Source: Rhizophagus clarus
Lineage: Eukaryota > Glomeromycota > Glomeromycetes > Glomerales > Glomeraceae
Direction of reading: 5' to 3'
Length of the DNA stretch: 64,000 bases
Assembly (NCBI GenBank): GCA_015698045.1
Contig: BLAL01000229.1
Coordinates: 1,338,001-1,402,000 of the forward strand
Part shown: in pieces, positions 58,796-64,000 of the stretch
Numbering within the stretch: position 1 is the first letter of the stretch
Layout of the letters: each line of letters begins with the position of its first letter
Notes under the pieces: model-generated
What the model was told of the DNA's origin: nothing
Seen by the model: only the letters and a program-made list of their open reading frames with translations
Database searches by the model: none
Position numbers and translations under genes: made by a program

Positions 58796-60325
58796 TTGTA
58801 TTATAAAAAAAAATTTTTTTTTTTTTTATAATATTAAATATCTTTTACGAACAGTTTTTTTTTAAAAAAAAAATTTTATTATTTTATTTTTCATTTATAT
58901 TTGTATATGTTTTTTTTTATTTATTAGGAAAAAATTTTATTTATTAAGAAAAAATATCATTATTATGTAAGATCTTATTATCATTAATAAAAATATCAAA
59001 TAAATTTAAAATATTTAATTATTGGTACTGTCTGTATAAAGTATTTTTATAATAAAATGACAAACTTTGTATTCAGAAAGGTTTTTACAAATTATATAGT
59101 ACTGTCCATAAATCTTGACTAAATCACGTCATTATTATGTGACTTTTACTAATAGCAACTTTTAAAATTTTGATAAGATGAATGACATTAATTAAAAATT
59201 TTTACGTAAATAAAAACAAATATAATTTTATTTATTATCAAAATTCATGCAAAATTCCGAAAATTAATGTTTTTAAATCCTAAAACTTGAAATTAGTTAA
59301 ATTTAATAATAATAATATATATGATTAGAAAATTAAAAGTATCTTGATGGTATTGTAATTATTATAATAACCAATGATCAGAATTTAATGTTTTATAGCT
59401 TGTTGAATTCGTCAAATTTAATAATAATAATATATATGATTAGAAAATTAAAAGTATCTTGATGGTATTGTAATTATTATAATAACCAATGATCAGAATT
59501 TAATGTTTTATAGCTTGTTGAATTCGTCATACCAAGATGAACATTTTGATAGCAATTTACAAATATTTATACAAGATTGATTGAGAAATTACTATTGTCC
59601 ATAAAAATTTCAAACTTCGCCCGAACTTCTGTGGCTTCGCCGAAGCTTTAAAAATCCGATATCATATATGATCGACAAATGATCAGCAAGATGATATTAA
59701 TATCATGTTCGCTGCTGCTGTAAATGTGCTGCATTTTACGGCAGGTACGAGCGAGCAGGTGTTGCGGCCTGCAGGTTCGGTGATGTCCCTGTACGGCAAT
59801 ATTTTTTTTAATGAGAAATTAATAAAAAAGAACAAAAAAGGATTTTTGAATAAATAAAAAATGCTCTAAATAAAAAAAAATTTGTTAATAAACGATTCTT
59901 GCATTAATAATAAATAACAAAAAATGTAGTAAAGACAGCTTTCTCGAGTTTAAATTTTATATTATTAAATCTATACTAAAAAACTTACAAAAAAAAGCCT
60001 ATTACTAAAAACTCCTGCTGTAGACTGTAGACGATAACTGTCGCAACACCAGTTGTGCCTGCCGCTAAAAAAAAGGCGCTACCCAGCACACTTTTGTCTT
60101 CTTTTTTTGAAAAAAAAAAGTTCAAAAAAAGAAGAAAAAAAAAAAAATAAAAGCAGCACGACTTGCCATAACATATAACATAATATTTGCAATTCGGCAA
60201 ACAACATTTTTTATAATGGCATTTCGTATGATCATATTTCTCTTTTATATGCGTTTATTTATTCTATAACAAAAACTACTTTCAGACTTCATAATACTTT
60301 TCCGTTTCTTAGTTTTATTAGGAAA
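58796..60325. other. AT-rich spacer with an exact tandem duplication
   Basis: No gene is visible. A 115-bp unit is duplicated in tandem at 59299-59528. Homopolymer runs are frequent downstream of the PB1-UBA gene. Confidence 0.55.
59299..59528. repeat. 115-bp perfect tandem duplication
   Basis: Positions 59299-59413 and 59414-59528 appear identical by eye. The lack of divergence suggests either a very recent duplication or an assembly artefact. Confidence 0.9.
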
Positions 60326-60608
60326 ATGTCAAGTAATAATATAAAAGAGAATCTAGAGAAAGCCTTTCACTGGCATCAGAAAGTGGCAGAAAGTGGACAT
60401 GCAGAGGCAATGAATAATTTGGTTGTTTGTTATTACAATGGACAGAAAAGGTTGGAGAAAGCCTTTCACTGGTGTCAGAAATCAGCAGAAAGTGGGCATG
60501 CATGTGCAATGAATAATTTGGCTATTTATTATCATGTTGGAATGGGAGCAGAAAAGAATCTAGAAGAAGCCTTTTATTGGTATTAGAAATTCGCGGAAAA
60601 TGGATATA

Positions 60609-61003
60609 CAGTCGCCACTGGTTATACCGAACCTGTATATACCGAAAACTTGTTATACTGGACCAAAGTTCGAACTTTGATTGATCAGCCCGTTGTACCA
60701 AACAGTCATGTGACCATAAATTAATTTGGACCAAATTTATAGCGCTGACCAGAATTATCAGTAATTAATAAACAAAATAGTTGCTACTTAAGGTTGATTC
60801 AATAAAAAATTTCCCTGCTTTAATTTTCCAGGGGCAGTTAATAATAGTCAATGTTCATTTCACTGACTTCCAGGGTCATGAGATATCGGATTTGTGTCAT
60901 TTGAAATTATAATCCTGGCCGGCACTATAAATTCGGCCAGAATTATCAAAAGCGGTTTGATACCGAACTAAACCCTCCGGAACCGAGAGTTCGTTATATC
61001 CAG
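60609..61003. mobile_element. Tc1/mariner-like MITE inside the Sel1 pseudogene
   Basis: It starts CAGTCGCCACTGGTTATACC and ends with an inverted partner (CTGGATATAACGAAC, reverse complement), with TA on both flanks. TTATACCGAA-like words recur inside. Sel1 coding sequence resumes directly after it (NAMFNFVDCYYNGK). Confidence 0.6.
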
Positions 61004-61823
61004 TAAATGCAATGTTTAATTTTGTCGATTGTTATTACAATGGAAAGTTACGGAAAGGATCTGGAGAAAACCTTTTGCTGGTATCAAAAAGTTGCAGAAA
61101 ATGAGCATGCAGATGCAATGCTTAAACTGGCCAATTTTGTTACTACTGTGGGAAGGGAACGGAAAAGGATCCAGAAAAAACCTTTCACTGGTGTCAGAAA
61201 GCGACAGAAAGAGGGCATACAAGTGCGATATTTAATTTGACCATTTATTATAATGTTGGAGTGGGAACGGAAAAGGATATGGAAAAAGCTTTTCACTCGT
61301 GTCAGAAAGCAGCAGAAATTGGACTTGCAGGTACAATATCTAATTTGACTAATTGTTACTATAATGGAAAAGGAGCAGGAAAGGATTTAAAAAATGCCTT
61401 TTGCTGGTATCAAAAGCAGCAGAAAGTGGGCATGCAAATGCGAAGTTTAATTTGGCAAATCTTTACTACCTTGGGTGGAGACAAAGGAGGATCTAGAAAA
61501 AACCTTTTCAGTTATTGGTAGTATCATAAAGCAGTAGAAAGTGGGCATGTAGTTGTGATGTTTACTGTTAATTTGGCCAGCAATAATTGTTATTACAATG
61601 GAAAGGGAATAGAGAAGAATCCGGAGAAATCCTTTTCTGGTATCAGAAAGCATCAGAAAATGGTGATGCAAATGCAATGCTTAATTTATCCAATTATTAT
61701 TACAATGGGGGAACAGAAAAGAATCTCGAAAAAGTCTTATACTGGTATCAAAAAGCAGCAGAAGGTGTGATGCAGATAATATGAATAATTTGGCCAGTCT
61801 TTATTTGCTACAATGGGAAGAAA

Positions 61824-62482
61824 TAGGGTTGGATCGGTCCTAGCAAAGACCGGTCCTGCATCAGTCTTGGGACTGGTCCTCACGGTCTTCGGTTCAAAAT
61901 CTGAGGACCGGTCCGGACCGGAACTGACCTATATAGCCTATATGATTTTTTATATCAAATAAAAATGAGTCAAATATTTGTGCTCATCTATTTCTATTTC
62001 AGATTTAATATTATTGTTCAATTTATTTTTGAATTTTTTTATATTTCAAAATTTTTTAAATTTCCGAAATGATTAATTTTTATAATAAAATTATAATAAA
62101 GTTCTAAATCATTCTTCAGAGATCTGTAAATCATACTTTAAAATGTTTTTTGTAACTTTATTACGATTCCAAATCCTGATTCAAAATCTCTAACCTAAAT
62201 TATTCACTCCTTAACACTATCACGCTAATTTTTTATTTAAATCCTAGTAAATTGTTTGAATATTTTAATAGTTTATTACTTAAAATACGCAAACATTCAG
62301 CCACAATATACTGTATGTAGTATGTACAAAGTGCAAGTCACAATGAGAAGATAAATATGATAAAGATGCTACTGAACTTGATGAAACTAGAATAAATTTC
62401 CTAAATATAAATCGGTCCAGTCCGGTCCTGGCTGAAAGACTGGTCTTTTTGGGACTGGCCAGACCGGACTAGTTCAACCCTA
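61824..62482. mobile_element. hAT-like MITE with GGACCGGTCC words inside the Sel1 pseudogene
   Basis: The ends are TAGGGTTG and its inverted copy CAACCCTA. They are flanked by a perfect 8-bp duplication GGAAGAAA (61816-61823 and 62483-62490). GGTCC/GGACC/CCGG words are concentrated at 61830-61935 and 62405-62475, with an AT-rich centre. The host repeat sequence reads across the empty site (YYNGKK...DKDLHKTFYWYQK). Confidence 0.87.
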
Positions 62483-62655
62483 GGAAGAAAATAGACAAGG
62501 ATCTGCATAAAACCTTTTACTGGTATCAGAAAGCAGCAGAAAGTGGTGATGCTGATGCAATGAAAATAATTAATTATTATTACAATGGGGAAGGAACAGA
62601 AAGGAATCTTGGAAAGCCTTTTACTGGTATCAAAAAGCACCAGAAAATAATAAAA

Positions 62656-63865
62656 TAGGGTTTAAAAATAAATTTTGCAATGGTTGCAAACAACCATATG
62701 TTAATTATCAATGGTGCCAACAATGTAAATTCTAACAATTATAACAAGATTTCTCAAAGTGAACTAGTAAGAATAAATTTATTGATAAATTTATTCAAGA
62801 TGCAATATTAAGTACTAAAAATAATTATGAAGTTTTAGAATAGATACCTTATAATAAATTTTCAAATATTAAATATCATGATAAAGGAGGATTTAATGAA
62901 ATCAATAAAGCTATTTGAAGATTAGATGGCCCATTGATAGTTGGAATTTTAATATGAACGACAATGGAATAGATGGACCTTTTAAAAAGATTGTGATGTT
63001 GTTCTTAAAACACTTAATAATTCATTAGAAATTAATGACCAATTTTTGAATGAGGTATAGTATTTATATTTAATGACAATTTTTTTTTGCATTAAAATTT
63101 AATTTTTTTTTATAATTCATATACTAGTGGAAACACCATTATAGTTGTCAGAAAAATTCATTTTCAATTCTTTGGAATTATTCAAGATCCATATATTTTA
63201 AATTATATAATAGTAATTAGTTATGCGAAAATAGGAAATTTGATGTTTATCCGATATGATTAAATTTAAATGGCAAGAAAAATTATAATTATTAAAAAAA
63301 TTATATTAGGACTTAAAGTAATCCATGAATCAAATTTAATTCATAGTGATCTTTATTATGATAATATTATAATGTCAGTTAATTATAATGAATTATTTAT
63401 TATTGACCTGGGAATATGTAAACCTATAAGTGATGATTTACAAGCTTCCGATAAAAAGATAACGAAAATTATGGAGTGGTACCATATATGGCTCCTTAAC
63501 TGTTAAGTATCAAGAAAAAAAACCTTATACATCAGCAAGTGACATTTACAGTTTTTGATGATAATGTGGAATTTACATCAGGTACTCCTCCATTTAATCA
63601 TATAGCACATGATCATAATCTTATCTATGATATTTGTAAAAATGAACGTCCTGAAATTATAAAAATACTCCAGAATGTTACGTAAATTTGATGAAAAGAT
63701 GTTGGGAATTATAAGTTTGAAGTACTTGACATGTTGGAATTTGTAAAGGCTAACAATATTTTAGCACAAAAACAAGCTAATATTTCCACTCCTGTACAAT
63801 CTCAAACATATTATACAAGTCGCAAACTTATTGAAATTTTTGAGTGTTTGAATTGTATGATATAA
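62656..63865 (+). pseudogene. Kinase half of the Sel1-kinase pseudogene
   Basis: The hairpin (CNGCKQPYVNYQWCQQC) is followed by three in-frame stops before IDKFIQDA. The Gly-loop region (DKGGFNEINKAI) also ends in a stop. After an intron-like gap, the C-lobe reads FFGIIQDP, GLKVIHESNLIHSDLYYDN, IDLGICKP and then shifted fragments (TSASDIYSF, SGTPPFNH). The tail PVQSQTYYTSRKL...FECLNCMI ends at a stop at 63865. Confidence 0.7.
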
Positions 63866-64000
63866 TTAAAAATTATTAGTATTATCTAACCATGTATTTT
63901 TACAAATTTTATAATAAAGTATAACTATTAAGATATTTTTTATATACATTCAGGTTTTTTTTTTCTATTTGCAATTTATCTAGAAATTTAAGTATAAAAT
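63866..64000. other. Window edge, no feature
   Basis: This is AT-rich sequence after the last pseudogene. Confidence 0.5.

Larger units (their letters stand above)
60326..62655 (+). pseudogene. Sel1-repeat half of a Sel1-kinase pseudogene
   Basis: The start is open (KENLEKAFHWHQKVAESGH; two repeats). A CAG-to-TAG change at about 60585 then gives a stop within YWYQK. Further repeats follow in shifting frames: DLEKTFCWYQKVAENEH, DMEKAFHSCQKAAEIG, GKGAGKDLKNAFCWYQK, NPEKSFSG and DLHKTFYWYQKAAESGD. Two miniature transposons interrupt it (60609-61003 and 61824-62482). Downstream, repeats run straight into the kinase N-terminus, as in Sel1-kinase fusions of these fungi. Non-functional as a whole. 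Confidence 0.75.

Noticed and set aside
1..64000. CRISPR arrays, rRNA or tRNA genes, bacterial operons
   Set aside because: I saw no regularly spaced identical repeats, rRNA-like sequence or convincing tRNA cloverleaf. The gene structure is eukaryotic.

Overview
The window looks like nuclear DNA of an arbuscular mycorrhizal fungus, most likely Rhizophagus or a close Glomeromycotina relative. The reasons are a very AT-rich background, short introns (about 60-100 nt, GTAAGT-like to TAG), many tyrosine-kinase-like (TKL) protein kinases with a shared N-terminal Cys hairpin and WTSGN linker, Sel1-repeat proteins, and dense small transposons. This assignment rests on family recognition, not on a search.

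Layout. 0-3 kb: kinase K1 (920-2613, +). 3.5-11 kb: a divergent pair, a six-exon arrestin-like/MACPF-like/HSP70-like fusion (3541-8572, -) and a MACPF-like protein (9013-11064, +), with long A/T tracts at both starts. 11-14 kb: no convincing gene. 14.2-16.3 kb: an 11-exon SAMHD1-type dNTPase without a SAM domain. 17.8-19.7 kb: kinase K2. 19.7-23.2 kb: small inverted-repeat transposons. 23.2-24.4 kb: a broken kinase (-). 25.0 kb: a hAT-like miniature element. 28.2-29.4 kb: an AIG1/GIMAP-type GTPase (-). 30-31 kb: a coding-like relic. 33.2-33.9 kb: a WW-domain, Gln-rich protein (-). 35.6-36.1 kb: a frameshifted ORF resembling a retroelement ORF1 (-). 38.7-41.2 kb: a kinase and a Sel1 protein in one frame, separated by a single TAA. 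41.7-43.3 kb: a hAT-like element nested in another inverted-repeat element. 43.4-47.1 kb: decayed Uma2-nuclease and kinase relics. 48.0-48.9 kb: a Tc1-like element. 49.0-50.9 kb: kinase K3 with three single-base lesions. 51.8-52.0 kb: an inverted relic of its C-lobe. 52.7-54.2 kb: kinase K4 (-). 55.6-58.8 kb: two head-to-head PB1+UBA paralogues. 60.3-63.9 kb: a Sel1-kinase pseudogene split by two miniature transposons.

Functional theme. At least ten kinase loci or relics lie in 64 kb, beside Sel1, AIG1, PB1-UBA and SAMHD1-like genes. The window looks like an expanding and decaying signalling repertoire rather than one pathway or operon. The most unusual features are the miniature transposons whose ends are packed with a family-specific self-complementary word (three have perfect 8-bp target duplications), the three-domain fusion gene, and the symmetric phase-1 mini-exons forming the kinase C-termini.

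Limits. Splice sites were assigned by eye from GT/AG, frame and paralogue comparison. Several lesions are single-base indels, often in A-runs, so assembly error is a real alternative to pseudogenisation.
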